From Planctomycetota bacterium (GTDB lineage: Bacteria > Planctomycetota > B129-G9), in the NCBI GenBank assembly GCA_030622295.1, contig JAUXGI010000089.1, positions 1 to 5,773 of the forward strand: 5,773 nucleotides of DNA, given 5' to 3'. The notes under the pieces are model-generated. The model was not told where the DNA came from. It made no database searches and worked only from the letters and a program-made list of their open reading frames with translations. Below are positions 5,764-5,773 of this stretch, one piece after another. Both the position numbers and the translations under genes were made by a program. Positions within the stretch are counted from its first letter, which is position 1; each line of letters begins with the position of its first letter.

Positions 5764-5773
5764 TCCTTGGCCC

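Noticed and set aside
5624..5773. Search for the end or start of another gene at the right edge
   Set aside because: On both strands only very short frames are open (for example a 21-codon minus frame through the hairpin) and none has an RBS or familiar sequence; the stretch is repeat DNA.

Overview
The window is GC-rich bacterial DNA with Shine-Dalgarno-type start sites and sigma70-type promoters. Secreted or membrane proteins and short dispersed repeats dominate it. The repeats are GGCAACR heptamers, TCCGCCTnAGGCGGA palindromes, and hairpins built on 'GGGTCAGACCC' or 'GCCTTCGGC'. In my experience these are common between genes of uncultivated lineages such as Planctomycetota/PVC, Omnitrophota and Hydrogenedentota. 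That is a loose affinity only: no rRNA or marker gene is present, so I do not name the organism.

Layout. (1) 1-1043, plus strand: the 3' end of a large gene. It encodes the C-terminal beta-sandwich of a glycoside hydrolase (GH51/clan GH-A style) followed by two fibronectin type III-like modules. (2) 1044-1335: a non-coding spacer with weak hairpins. It ends in a convincing promoter (TTGACA, 17 bases, extended -10 TGTTAGATT) whose -35 lies inside an imperfect inverted repeat that could be an operator. (3) 1336-2697, plus: a 453-residue exported protein with a DUF2330-like N-terminal region and an NTF2-like C-terminal region. (4) 2697-2936: a 240-bp non-coding, MITE/REP-like element bounded by 23-base perfect inverted repeats. 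Its left end touches the preceding stop codon. (5) 2967-2999: a strong intrinsic terminator reading on the minus strand. (6) 3061-3130, minus: a decayed second copy of the 3' end of the next gene. (7) 3166-5478, minus: a 770-residue membrane-anchored STAND-like P-loop NTPase with TPR repeats, with its own promoter at 5532-5560 (TTGACA-17-TAAAAT). (8) 5479-5773: that promoter, a terminator-like hairpin, and the start of another copy of the dispersed repeat.

The 1336 gene and the NTPase gene converge, and the repeat element and the minus-strand terminator lie between them. Each appears to be transcribed alone, so no operon ties the three genes together. The most interesting object is the NTPase: two N-terminal transmembrane helices, a P-loop ATPase with an hhhhDD Walker B, a winged-helix-like region, an acidic linker and TPRs. 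This is the order seen in STAND signal-transduction and defence ATPases. It is bracketed by inverted copies of one repeat, and an eroded paralogous 3' end lies just downstream. A defence or sensing role is inference only.
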